Source: Bacillus nitratireducens (GTDB lineage: Bacteria; Bacillota; Bacilli; Bacillales; Bacillaceae_G). Taken from it: a stretch of DNA of 64,000 bases. The notes beneath the pieces were generated by a model. It did no database searches. It was not told where the DNA came from and saw nothing but the letters and a program-made list of their open reading frames with translations. The translations under genes and the position numbers were made by a program. Position 1 is the first letter of the stretch, and every line of letters begins with the position of its first letter. Positions 27,752-36,530 of the stretch are shown piece after piece. The stretch is from assembly GCF_001884135.1 (NCBI RefSeq), contig NZ_MAOC01000007.1, positions 62,001 through 126,000 of the forward strand. Direction: 5' to 3'.

Positions 27752-28810
27752 TTATTTCCCCTCCTTGCTCATGCGTGTAAGTGCCCAGCGTAAAACATAA
27801 CTGCAAGCAACAAAGAAAATAATACATGCAATAATAACATTAATTAACTCAGAAGGTACATCTGCTTCAAAATTCATTTGCGGGGCTGCACTTTTCAAAC
27901 CACCGAACAGTAAAGCCGATAATAATATACCAAACGGATTATTTCCTCCAAGAAGAGCTACCGCAATCCCATCGAATCCAATACCAGTAAACGACGTCAT
28001 TGCCGTCATACTTTGGAATGTTCCTAGACCTTCCATTGCCCCACCAATTCCAGCAAAAGCACCAGCAATCGTCATTGATAATACAACATTACGAGAGACT
28101 TTCATCCCTGCATATTGCGATGCATTTTGGTTAAAACCAACCGATTTTAACTCATATCCTAACGTAGTTCTATCTAGCAAGAACCACATTACAATAGCAA
28201 TTATAATAGCTACAACAATTCCCCAGTGCAAACGAGATCCATCTGTCAATGAAGATAGCCAATCAGAAGCTAATGAAGCACTCGCTTGTACATCATAAGA
28301 TTTCTCGTTACCTTCATGTATAAAACGTTTAATAAGGTCATACGTAACATAAAGCGCAATATAGTTCATCATAATTGTTACAATTACTTCATTTACTTTA
28401 AGCTTTCCTTTTAAATATCCAGGTATAAAACCCCATAAACCACCAGCAATCGCGGCTACTAAAATAGATAATGGAATATGCAAAAATGCCGGTAACGATA
28501 CTGCATAACCAAACCAAACAGCGGCAAGCCACCCAACTAATAATTGTCCTTCTACCCCAATGTTAAAAAGACCGGTACGAAATGCAAATGCCACGGAAAG
28601 TCCTGCTAGCACAAGCGGAATCATCGTACGTAACGTTTCACCAATTGCTTGCGGATTTCCAACCATTCCTTCCCAAAGCGCTGCATACCCAACAATTGGA
28701 TCATATCCACTAACTAACATTACAATGGCACCAACAAGTAAACCAAAAATAACGGATAATACAGGAACTAAAATATTAATTGTTCGCTCCGTTAAAAATT
28801 TTTTAGCCAT
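27752..28810 (-). CDS. nupP: Nucleoside ABC transporter permease (NupP-like)
   Basis: This 352-residue permease has many hydrophobic segments and family sequences such as ETLRTMIPLVLAGLSVAFAF, GLFNIGVEGQLL and ELKSVGFNQNASQYAGMKVS. Its start overlaps the end of nupO by 8 bp, so translation is coupled. It forms the membrane channel with NupQ. Assignment of guanosine or purine nucleosides as substrate is from the B. subtilis homologue and the upstream riboswitch. Confidence 0.9.
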   Translation of the reverse strand: MAKKFLTERTINILVPVLSVIFGLLVGAIVMLVSGYDPIVGYAALWEGMVGNPQAIGETLRTMIPLVLAGLSVAFAFRTGLFNIGVEGQLLVGWLAAVWFGYAVSLPAFLHIPLSILVAAIAGGLWGFIPGYLKGKLKVNEVIVTIMMNYIALYVTYDLIKRFIHEGNEKSYDVQASASLASDWLSSLTDGSRLHWGIVVAIIIAIVMWFLLDRTTLGYELKSVGFNQNASQYAGMKVSRNVVLSMTIAGAFAGIGGAMEGLGTFQSMTAMTSFTGIGFDGIAVALLGGNNPFGILLSALLFGGLKSAAPQMNFEADVPSELINVIIACIIFFVACSYVLRWALTRMSKEGK

Positions 28811-30335
28811 TTGTATTCACCTTCTCTTTCTCCGTTCCGCCAGCCATCAACAAACCAAGCTGTTGTTCATTTGTTTCTTTTGCATCGACAATCGCTACAA
28901 TTTCCCCTTCATATATAACAGCAACTCGATCGCTAACATTTAAAATTTCATCCAGTTCTAACGATAGAAGTAATACCGCTTTCCCCTTATCTCTCTGCTC
29001 GATTAACTTCTTATGAATAAATTCAATCGCCCCTACATCTAAACCACGTGTTGGTTGTGCTGCAATTAATAAATCTGGATTTCGATCTACTTCACGTGCA
29101 ATGATAGCTTTCTGCTGATTTCCACCTGATAGAGCACGCGCTAATGTTTGTTCGCTAGGCGTACGTACATCAAACTGTTCAATAAGAGCCTTTGCTTTCT
29201 CTGTGATTTTACTAAAGTTTAAAATCCCCTTCTTTGAAAATGGGTTTTTATAGTACGTTTGCAAAACTATATTGTCTTTAACAGAAAAATCAAGCACTAG
29301 CCCGTGTTTATGACGGTCTTCTGGAATATGACCAATTCCTTCCTCTGTAATTCTTCGAACAGGCCAATTCGTTATTTCTTTTCCTTTAATTGCAATAGAA
29401 CCTGACTCAACTTTTCGTAAACCAGTAATCGCCTCTATTAATTCACTTTGTCCATTTCCATCAATCCCTGCAATCCCAACAATTTCTCCTGCACGAACAG
29501 TTAAGTCAAGGCCTTTTACAGCAGGTAATTGGCGTGCATCATGAACGACAATATTCGAAACAGATAGAACCTCTTCTCTCGGTTTAGCCTCTATTTTTTC
29601 TGTTTTAAAATTCACTTGACGTCCGACCATTAATTCTGCAAGTTTATGTTCATCCATTTCCGCAACGTCAACTGTACCAATCCCTTTACCTTTACGAATA
29701 ATTGTACAACGATCGCAAACTTCCATAATTTCTTTCAACTTATGTGTAATAAGAACGATAGATTTCCCTTCTTGTACAAGTTTTTTCATAATTTGAATCA
29801 ATTCATTAATTTCTTGAGGGGTTAATACCGCAGTAGGTTCATCAAATATTAAAATCTCCGCACCACGATAAAGTGTCTTTAATATTTCAACCCTTTGCTG
29901 CATCCCAACCGAAATATCTTCAATCTTTGCATATGGATCAACAGCTAAACCGTACTGTTCAGATAATTGTTTAATTTCTTTTGCAGCCTCTTCAACAGCG
30001 ATTTTCCCTTTTCTCTTCGGTTCATTTCCAAGAATAATATTCTCTGTAACTGTAAAATTATGAACAAGCATAAAATGTTGATGGACCATCCCAATTCCAA
30101 GGTCATTTGCTATATTCGGATTTGTAATTTTTACAGGTTTCCCTTTAATTTTAATCTCTCCCTGTTCTGGTTGATACAAACCGAACAGTACATTCATCAA
30201 TGTTGATTTCCCTGCACCATTTTCTCCAAGTAAAGCGTGTATCTCTCCCTGTTTTACTTGTAGCGTAATATCATCATTCGCTACAATGCCTGGGAATACT
30301 TTTGTAATATTGTTCATCTCAATTACGTATTCCAT
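28803..30335 (-). CDS. nupO: Nucleoside ABC transporter ATPase (NupO-like)
   Basis: This 510-residue protein contains two ABC ATPase domains in one chain, as in sugar and nucleoside importers. The first has Walker A GENGAGKST and signature ISVGMQQRVEILK. The second has the degenerate Walker A GIDGNGQSE and signature LSGGNQQKAIIAR. I start it at ATG 30335 (MEYVIEMNNITKVFPG), with AAGGAGGAAC upstream; the longer frame to 30362 has no such site. An intercistronic hairpin at 30401-30429 separates it from the lipoprotein gene. Confidence 0.92.
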   Translation of the reverse strand: MEYVIEMNNITKVFPGIVANDDITLQVKQGEIHALLGENGAGKSTLMNVLFGLYQPEQGEIKIKGKPVKITNPNIANDLGIGMVHQHFMLVHNFTVTENIILGNEPKRKGKIAVEEAAKEIKQLSEQYGLAVDPYAKIEDISVGMQQRVEILKTLYRGAEILIFDEPTAVLTPQEINELIQIMKKLVQEGKSIVLITHKLKEIMEVCDRCTIIRKGKGIGTVDVAEMDEHKLAELMVGRQVNFKTEKIEAKPREEVLSVSNIVVHDARQLPAVKGLDLTVRAGEIVGIAGIDGNGQSELIEAITGLRKVESGSIAIKGKEITNWPVRRITEEGIGHIPEDRHKHGLVLDFSVKDNIVLQTYYKNPFSKKGILNFSKITEKAKALIEQFDVRTPSEQTLARALSGGNQQKAIIAREVDRNPDLLIAAQPTRGLDVGAIEFIHKKLIEQRDKGKAVLLLSLELDEILNVSDRVAVIYEGEIVAIVDAKETNEQQLGLLMAGGTEKEKVNTNG

Positions 30336-30400
30336 TTTGTTCCTCCTTCTAGCAGGGAACACTCCCCAATTGCAGTCTATTAAAGGTATTTTTATATATA

Positions 30401-30429
30401 CAAAGGTTAGTTCTAAGAACTAACCTTTG
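30401..30429 (-). terminator. Intercistronic hairpin after the lipoprotein gene
   Basis: CAAAGGTTAGTTC and GAACTAACCTTTG form a perfect 13-bp stem with a 3-base loop. It has no T-run, so it more likely stabilises the upstream mRNA or causes partial termination, favouring more binding protein than ATPase. Confidence 0.6.
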
Positions 30430-30443
30430 CTATTTCTCTATTA

Positions 30444-31520
30444 TTATTTCTTTAGAGAAGCTTCATATGCTTTATATTCTTCGTCAGTTGCAGGTACTTT
30501 AATTTCACCAGCAGTAATTTTCTTCTCAAATTCTTCTACTTTTGTTAAGATTTCTGGATTTACTTTTTTCACATTGTCAGTAGTTTTCGCAATACCAACA
30601 CCGTCATCTTTTAATCCGAACTCTTCTATTTTACCGCCTTTTAACTTACCATCTTTCGCTTCTTGCGCTACTTTAGCTACTGCAATATCAACACGTTTTA
30701 CCATAGAAGTTAAAGTTACGTTTTCAGGCATACCTTCTTGGTTTTGGTCACGGTCAACACCGATTACCCAAACGTTTTCACCTTTTTTCTTACGGTTTTT
30801 TGCTTCTGTGAATACACCGTTACCAGTTGCACCTGAAGCGTGATAAATTACGTCAACACCTTGACCGTACATTGCTGAAGCTAATACAGATCCTTTTTCT
30901 GGCTTATCAAACGCATCAGCATATTGCGATACAATTTCGATATTTGGATTTACTGCTTTTGCACCAGCTTTAAAACCTGATTCAAATTTTGTAATTAATG
31001 GACTCTTCACACCACCAACAAAACCTACTTTATTTGATTTTGTTGTCATTGCTGCTACAGCTCCAACTAGGAATGAACCTTCATGGTCTTTAAATGTAAT
31101 ACTTGTTACGTTTGGCTTATCCACAACTGTGTCTACAATCGCAAACTGTTCTTTCGGATACTGTTCAGCTACTTTTGTAATCGATTTTTCCATTAAGTAA
31201 CCAATACCAAATGTTGTGTTATAATTATCTTTCGCAAATTTCGTTAAATTCGGGATATAGTCTGCATCCTTACTTGATTGCAGGTAACGATATCCTTCAT
31301 TTTTCTTTAAGTCGTTGTCTTTACCAAATTTCGTTAAACCTTCCCAAGCTGATTGGTTGAATGATTTGTCATCAACGCCCCCAACATCTGTAACCATACC
31401 AACCTTAAACTCTTTATCCCCTTTTTTGTCACTATCCGCTTTATCCGAGTTACCACATGCACCTAACACTGTACTTGCTGCTAACGTTAACGATAATAAA
31501 AGACCTGTTTTTTTCTTCAT
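30444..31520 (-). CDS. nupN: BMP-family nucleoside-binding lipoprotein (NupN-like)
   Basis: This 358-residue substrate-binding lipoprotein has a signal peptide ending in the lipobox LGAC, with the lipidated cysteine at position 22, followed by a flexible Ser/Asp/Lys region. It belongs to the Bmp/Med family (KVGMVTDVGGVDDKSFNQSA and VGFVGGVKSPLI). It would capture a nucleoside outside the membrane and deliver it to NupP/NupQ. GAGGGG precedes the ATG. It is the first transporter gene after the GntR regulator and is followed by a hairpin that may raise its expression over the other subunits. Confidence 0.92.
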   Translation of the reverse strand: MKKKTGLLLSLTLAASTVLGACGNSDKADSDKKGDKEFKVGMVTDVGGVDDKSFNQSAWEGLTKFGKDNDLKKNEGYRYLQSSKDADYIPNLTKFAKDNYNTTFGIGYLMEKSITKVAEQYPKEQFAIVDTVVDKPNVTSITFKDHEGSFLVGAVAAMTTKSNKVGFVGGVKSPLITKFESGFKAGAKAVNPNIEIVSQYADAFDKPEKGSVLASAMYGQGVDVIYHASGATGNGVFTEAKNRKKKGENVWVIGVDRDQNQEGMPENVTLTSMVKRVDIAVAKVAQEAKDGKLKGGKIEEFGLKDDGVGIAKTTDNVKKVNPEILTKVEEFEKKITAGEIKVPATDEEYKAYEASLKK

Positions 31521-31610
31521 ACTAGAAACCCCTCCTGAAATGTTTTATCTAATGAATCATACGCTGCTGTCCCTTACTTCTTGCTGTCACCTCCCTAAAA
31601 AGGAACTTCC

Positions 31611-32336
31611 CTACATACGCTTTCTTAATACGTGGAAGCTAAACTTATCAGCTCTAAAGTAATTAATAGAATATAAGATTGGCTCATCATTTTGATCATA
31701 GTGCATTTGTTTTAAAACTAGCAGTGCCGTTTCAGGTTCACATTCTAAAATCGGTGAGATTTTCGGATGATAACCAATCGGTTCAATATGAGCAACTGCG
31801 TAAGTGATACGCTTATGCGTATTATTATGTATAACTGTAAGCAGTGATTCCTCATTGTACCCCGATAAATCTGGTAATATCTCTTTCGCTAGTTTATCAA
31901 TGCAATATACAACTGGTTCCCCATCCGCTGTACGAACACGCTCAATCATTACCGCATTAAAACCATCTTCACTATTAAACTTCTCTTTTTCTTCTTCTGT
32001 TAAAGTTGTTGTAGATGATGATAAAAAGATTGTTCCTGGTGTTTTCCCCACACTAGAAATCATATCTGTAATACTAGAAAGTTGCTCTATTCCAGAAGAA
32101 AATAATGGCTTCGCATTTACAAACGTCCCTACACCATGTCTACGAATAACAACATTTTCTTCTTCTAAAATACGTAGTGCTTCCCTTAAAGTTGCCCTAC
32201 TTACACCAAGTTCTTTCGCTAGATCGAACTCTGAAGGTAACTTTTGTTTTTCTTTGTAAGCCCCATCTTTAATTTTTCCTTTGATGTGATCAATCACTCG
32301 CAAATACAAATGACGACTATCGGATTTTACTGACAT
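31611..32336 (-). CDS. ymfC: GntR/HutC-family transcription regulator YmfC
   Basis: The 241-residue protein has an N-terminal winged helix of the GntR family ([20 protein letters not shown] then [11 protein letters not shown]). A C-terminal UTRA ligand-binding domain follows ([18 protein letters not shown]). I start it at ATG 32336, preceded by GGGGGAG; the frame extends five codons further without a better site. It is the first gene after the guanine riboswitch and terminator, and the transporter genes follow on the same strand. It may therefore sense a nucleoside-related ligand and regulate the operon, but that is inference. In B. subtilis ymfC occupies the same place next to spoIIIE. Confidence 0.9.
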   Translation of the reverse strand: MSVKSDSRHLYLRVIDHIKGKIKDGAYKEKQKLPSEFDLAKELGVSRATLREALRILEEENVVIRRHGVGTFVNAKPLFSSGIEQLSSITDMISSVGKTPGTIFLSSSTTTLTEEEKEKFNSEDGFNAVMIERVRTADGEPVVYCIDKLAKEILPDLSGYNEESLLTVIHNNTHKRITYAVAHIEPIGYHPKISPILECEPETALLVLKQMHYDQNDEPILYSINYFRADKFSFHVLRKRM

Positions 32337-32490
32337 AAGACTCCCCCGCATTTCAATTATTCGACCTCTGATGTAAGACTTCTTTTCTCTTTTTTCAACT
32401 TACAACATAGTATGAAATACTAACAATAAGCATAATTGTCGAATAAATATTAATAATTTTTCAAGAAGAAATTTTCACTCTTTATTCCAT

Positions 32491-32546
32491 AAAAAAAACT
32501 TTGTACCATAAACATTCCTCATATAGAGAAAAAGTTCGGCACAAAG
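32491..32546 (-). terminator. Riboswitch-controlled terminator
   Basis: On the minus strand CTTTGTGCC and GGTACAAAG form a 9-bp stem with one wobble pair, followed by eight T. The upstream segment at 32560-32565, ACAAAG, can pair with the same CTTTGT, giving an alternative antiterminator at 32541-32565. This is the expression platform of the guanine riboswitch. Confidence 0.82.
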
Positions 32547-32577
32547 ATCCCTTACATCCTTTGTTACACACTTTTCC

Positions 32578-32646
32578 CCTCATAGTCTAGCAATTCATGG
32601 TTGCCAGGTAGAAACTTATGGACCTTATCTCCAAGATTATATGAGG
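32578..32646 (-). ncRNA. Guanine-class purine riboswitch aptamer
   Basis: On the minus strand CCTCATA and TATGAGG form the closing P1 stem. Between them are the conserved purine-riboswitch elements: TATAATC after P1, the J2/3 segment AAGTTTCTACC, loop L3 with AACCATGAA, and GACTATGAG at the end. The base before TATGAG that sets specificity is C, as in guanine aptamers, not T as in adenine aptamers. A promoter lies just upstream and a terminator just downstream. It controls the ymfC-nupNOPQ operon, so guanine or hypoxanthine would shut off transcription. Confidence 0.92.
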
Positions 32647-32666
32647 CAGTGATTCTTTTCGAAGTA

Positions 32667-32695
32667 ATCTTACCACTTGCTCCCATATGTGTCAA
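32667..32695 (-). promoter_or_regulatory. Sigma-A promoter of the riboswitch operon
   Basis: On the minus strand TTGACA (32695-32690), exactly 17 bases, then TAAGAT (32672-32667) gives a near-consensus promoter. Transcription would begin about 15 bases before the aptamer. Confidence 0.82.
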
Positions 32696-32832
32696 CAGAA
32701 TTCAACATTTTTCTACATTAAATATCGAACGTTTCGAAAACCAAAACAATAAGCATTCGTATTCTAAAGAGCACCTCGTTATGTAAGCCCTTTCTTTTAT
32801 GTTGACTATAGTATATAACAAAAACAGCATAT

Positions 32833-32868
32833 AAAAAAGCCTAATTGTAAAAACAATTAGGCTTTTTT
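32833..32868 (-). terminator. Terminator of spoIIIE
   Basis: AAAAAAGCCTAATTGT and ACAATTAGGCTTTTTT form a perfect 16-bp stem with a 4-base loop, next to the spoIIIE stop codon. Confidence 0.9.
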
Positions 32869-35265
32869 TCAAGAACTTTTTTCTTGTACATCTTTAATGA
32901 GTACTTCCCTCGGTTTACTACCTTCATAAGGACCTACTACACCATTCATTTCCATGGCATCAATTAAACGAGCCGCTCGCGTATATCCTACTCTAAATCT
33001 ACGTTGTAACATAGACACAGATGCTGTTTGCATTTCTACGACAAGCTGAATCGCTTCATCGTATAATTCATCTTCTACTTCCCGCTTTGTTTCAGGAACA
33101 TCTTGCGGAATCATATCCTCTTGATATTGCGCTTTTTGTTGCGCAACAACATATTCTACGACTCTCTCAACTTCATCATCTGATAAAAATGCTCCTTGTA
33201 CACGAACAGGTTTCGATGCACCAATTGGTATGAACAACATATCTCCACGCCCCAGCAACTTCTCTGCACCACCACCGTCAAGAATCGTTCGAGAGTCTGT
33301 TTGGGAAGATACAGCAAATGCAATACGCGATGGAATATTCGCTTTAATAACACCTGTAATAACATCAACTGACGGACGCTGAGTCGCAATAATTAAATGA
33401 ATACCAGCAGCACGTGCCATTTGAGCTAAACGCATAATCGCATCTTCTACATCAGAAGATGCAACCATCATTAAATCAGCTAACTCGTCCACAATCACTA
33501 CAATATATGGTAATTCTGGTTGTTTCGCTTCCGATTGGCTATTATGCTCTTTAATATGATCGTTATACCCTTCAATGTTACGCGTACCGCTATGCGCGAA
33601 TAATTCATAACGACGCTCCATTTCACTCACAACTTTCTTCAAAGCCTGTGACGCTTTTTTCGGATCAGTTACAACTGGCGTTAATAAATGCGGAACACCG
33701 TTATATACATTTAACTCTACCATTTTCGGATCAATCATCATTAATTTTACTTCATGCGGTTTCGCACGCATTAAAATACTTACAATAATTCCATTAATAC
33801 ATACACTCTTTCCGCTACCAGTCGCACCAGCTACTAATAAATGGGGCATTTTATTTAAACGTGCCAATACAGCCTCTCCTGTAATATCACGTCCAAGACC
33901 AATTAATAACTTCTCTTCTGGGTGGTTATTCGCCTTTGAATCAAGAACTTCTCTGAGCGTTACCATAGAAACTTCTGAATTCGGAACCTCAATCCCAACA
34001 GCTGATTTCCCGGGAATAGGTGCTTCAATACGAATGTCTTTCGCTGCTAAAGCAAGCGCTAAATCATCACTTAAACTAACAATTTTGCTTACTTTTACTC
34101 CCATATCAGGATACACTTCATACTTCGTAACTGCGGGACCTCTATGTACTTTTGTTACTTTCGCTTTCACACCAAAACTTTGGAATGTACGTTCCAATTT
34201 ACGAGCATTTTCATAAATTTCCGCATTTTCATTTGTAACTTGCTTATTTTTTGGAAACTTTAATATATCAAGCGAAGGAAGCTTATAATCTTTATTTTCC
34301 ACATTAGAAAATTGCATAGGAGGTGTTTTCGTTTCACCTTCTAGCGATTCAACTATTTTTTCTCCTCGTTTCTTTTGAGGTTGCTCTTCTGGTGTAACCG
34401 GAACTGCCTCTTCAATAAACGGAGGAGTGATTAAATCATTTTCATTTTCTTTTTCTTTTATCTGCTTTTCCGCCTCTTCACTTACTGGATAATTCTCAGT
34501 AAAATTTGAAATAATTGGCGGACCGATTTCTATCTCTTCTACTGGCTCAATAGCCTCTTCTCGTTCGGCAACTCGTTCACGCCTCGTGCTTCTTGTTGTT
34601 TTTTTCTTTTCAGTTTGCTCAGCGACCCTTTTAGATCTCCAATCTTTATAATCCCCTTGCATTACTTCGAATTGACTTCTAAGAATTCGCCCTACAGGAG
34701 CCAGCACTTCTCCAATATGTTTATTTGTTATACACAGTATCCCGAGAATAACTAAAATAATGCCAATGATATATGCTCCTACTTCGTCAAATAAGAAATA
34801 ACACGTTGCGAACATAAGCGCACCGAACATACCACCACCTAAATGAACACTATCTGGGCCCTTTTTCATTTCAAGGAAGAAGTAATCTTTTGTACTAACA
34901 ATTACAGAAGTATTTTGCACAGCTCCATCTTTCGTAAGAAGATTAAATAATGTAATATGACTAAACATTAATATTGCTAATACAATTAAATAAACACCTA
35001 TTAGCCGTTTATTTAAAAGGTTTGGCCATCCACGCTTTATAACAAAAGCAACAGATAAAGCTATTACACCTAAAACACCAATTATGTACCACTCACCAAA
35101 GAAGAAGCGAAAAAATAACACAAACGATTTCCCTACTACACCTAGCTGTAAAATCGTAATAATCGAAAGTGCAAAAAGAGTCAACCCGACGATTTCATAA
35201 TACAAAGTTGGCTTTATCGTACGCCTTGCTTTTGCCTTCGTCCCTCTTTGCTTTTGTTTTGCCAT
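32869..35265 (-). CDS. spoIIIE: DNA translocase SpoIIIE (FtsK family)
   Basis: SpoIIIE pumps the chromosome into the forespore through the sporulation septum and also clears trapped DNA at division. The product from ATG 35265 ([15 protein letters not shown]) is about 798 residues. It has four N-terminal membrane segments, an acidic linker, and a C-terminal motor with Walker A GATGSGKS, Walker B region [13 protein letters not shown] and the gamma winged-helix domain ([20 protein letters not shown]). CGAGGTGAAG precedes this ATG. The order tepA-ylzJ-spoIIIE-ymfC is as in B. subtilis, which favours SpoIIIE over the second FtsK paralogue. Confidence 0.95.
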   Translation of the reverse strand: MAKQKQRGTKAKARRTIKPTLYYEIVGLTLFALSIITILQLGVVGKSFVLFFRFFFGEWYIIGVLGVIALSVAFVIKRGWPNLLNKRLIGVYLIVLAILMFSHITLFNLLTKDGAVQNTSVIVSTKDYFFLEMKKGPDSVHLGGGMFGALMFATCYFLFDEVGAYIIGIILVILGILCITNKHIGEVLAPVGRILRSQFEVMQGDYKDWRSKRVAEQTEKKKTTRSTRRERVAEREEAIEPVEEIEIGPPIISNFTENYPVSEEAEKQIKEKENENDLITPPFIEEAVPVTPEEQPQKKRGEKIVESLEGETKTPPMQFSNVENKDYKLPSLDILKFPKNKQVTNENAEIYENARKLERTFQSFGVKAKVTKVHRGPAVTKYEVYPDMGVKVSKIVSLSDDLALALAAKDIRIEAPIPGKSAVGIEVPNSEVSMVTLREVLDSKANNHPEEKLLIGLGRDITGEAVLARLNKMPHLLVAGATGSGKSVCINGIIVSILMRAKPHEVKLMMIDPKMVELNVYNGVPHLLTPVVTDPKKASQALKKVVSEMERRYELFAHSGTRNIEGYNDHIKEHNSQSEAKQPELPYIVVIVDELADLMMVASSDVEDAIMRLAQMARAAGIHLIIATQRPSVDVITGVIKANIPSRIAFAVSSQTDSRTILDGGGAEKLLGRGDMLFIPIGASKPVRVQGAFLSDDEVERVVEYVVAQQKAQYQEDMIPQDVPETKREVEDELYDEAIQLVVEMQTASVSMLQRRFRVGYTRAARLIDAMEMNGVVGPYEGSKPREVLIKDVQEKSS

Positions 35266-35400
35266 TTCTTCACCTCGTGTTCTAAAAATTAAGTACAACT
35301 TCCTAAAAAAAGCTCTACTTATATGTCTTTCTCTCTATTTTTCTGGTCTTTATATCTTCTATTTTTACACTTCTTGTAAAATGTTAAATAAACAGAAGAA

Positions 35401-35421
35401 AGCAGCCTACTCATGGCTGCT
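35401..35421 (-). terminator. Terminator after ylzJ
   Basis: AGCAGCC and GGCTGCT form a 7-bp GC-rich stem. A moderately T-rich tract follows on the minus strand, 57 bases after the ylzJ stop. Confidence 0.6.
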
Positions 35422-35477
35422 CAACCGTCTTGTTTTTTATATTATACCATAGCTTCTAAACAAAATCCTTCTTTTTG

Positions 35478-35681
35478 CTAAAAGGTAATTTTCTGTCCAG
35501 GCTCAAACTCTAGGTAGTGAGACGGATTCGTACTTAGCACACGTACAATCGAGTAACATTGATTATCCTCCTCAGAGACCATTAATTCCACGCCATTTAC
35601 ATTCACAACTTTTTGACTTTCGCATTGTGAATAATCGGCCGGATATACAAGTTGCTCTGGCATAATTGTATATAAAATCAT
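35478..35681 (-). CDS. ylzJ: YlzJ-like small protein
   Basis: This 67-residue protein begins [20 protein letters not shown] and corresponds to B. subtilis YlzJ by sequence and position. Its start overlaps the end of tepA by 4 bp (ATGA), so it is translationally coupled. It is probably a small soluble beta-rich protein; no known catalytic motif is visible. Its function is unknown. Confidence 0.88.
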   Translation of the reverse strand: MILYTIMPEQLVYPADYSQCESQKVVNVNGVELMVSEEDNQCYSIVRVLSTNPSHYLEFEPGQKITF

Positions 35682-36427
35682 TGTAGCATTGTCCCTTCTG
35701 TCTGATTATCCACACGCGCATCAATTAATTCGTTTAACTTCCGCAGCGCGCCACCAATACCGCCGACATCATCTATAAGACCATACTTCACTGCATCTCC
35801 ACCTATTACATTCGTCCCAATATCTCGCGTCAAATTCCCTTTTGCAAACATAAGCTCTTTAAAACGATCTTCCGTTACTTTCGAATGCTTTGTCACAAAT
35901 CGAATGACTCTTTCTTGCATTTTATCCAAATACTCAAATGTTTGCGGCACACCTATAACAAGACCTGTTAAACGAATTGGATGAATTGTCATCGTCGCTG
36001 TTTCGGCAATAAATGAATAATCGGTTGAGACCGCAATCGGTACACCAATTGAATGCCCTCCTCCTAAAACAAGAGAGACAGTTGGTTTTGAAAGCGAAGC
36101 CACCATTTCAGAAATTGCTAACCCAGCTTCAACGTCACCTCCAACTGTATTTAATATTAAAAGTAAGCCTTCAATTTTCGGATTTTGTTCAATCGCGACA
36201 ATTTGCGGAATGATGTGCTCATATTTTGTTGTTTTATTTTGTGGCGGCAACTGAATATGACCTTCCACCTGCCCAACAATTGTTAAACAATGAATACGCG
36301 ATTCATTCATTTGCGGGACATTCGTCTGTCCAAGTTGTTGAATTTTCTCCACTATAGAAGCTTCTTTCGGAATTTCTTTCGGCTCAGCTTCTTTTTCTTC
36401 ATTTGTATAACGATCACGTTCTGTCAT
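35678..36427 (-). CDS. tepA: TepA, ClpP-like serine protease
   Basis: The 249-residue protein belongs to the ClpP/crotonase superfamily and matches TepA, implicated in protein export and spore function in B. subtilis. The N-terminal 50 residues are charged. The core has [20 protein letters not shown], then [13 protein letters not shown] with the probable catalytic serine, and [15 protein letters not shown] with a histidine. There is no signal peptide. It is cotranscribed with ylzJ. It starts about 100 bp after rnjB, whose terminator lies between. Confidence 0.9.
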   Translation of the reverse strand: MTERDRYTNEEKEAEPKEIPKEASIVEKIQQLGQTNVPQMNESRIHCLTIVGQVEGHIQLPPQNKTTKYEHIIPQIVAIEQNPKIEGLLLILNTVGGDVEAGLAISEMVASLSKPTVSLVLGGGHSIGVPIAVSTDYSFIAETATMTIHPIRLTGLVIGVPQTFEYLDKMQERVIRFVTKHSKVTEDRFKELMFAKGNLTRDIGTNVIGGDAVKYGLIDDVGGIGGALRKLNELIDARVDNQTEGTMLQ

Positions 36428-36504
36428 ATCGTATCCCCTTTCACTCGTATATAACTATTATTTCTTAAGTTATAAATTTCATTCGATAGGGTTTAAAAAA
36501 GAAA

Positions 36505-36528
36505 AAGATCACCTGTAAAGGTGATCTT
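36505..36528 (-). terminator. Terminator of rnjB
   Basis: AAGATCACC and GGTGATCTT form a perfect 9-bp stem with a 6-base loop. TTTCTTTTTT follows on the minus strand, just after the rnjB stop. Confidence 0.86.
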
Positions 36529-36530
36529 CT

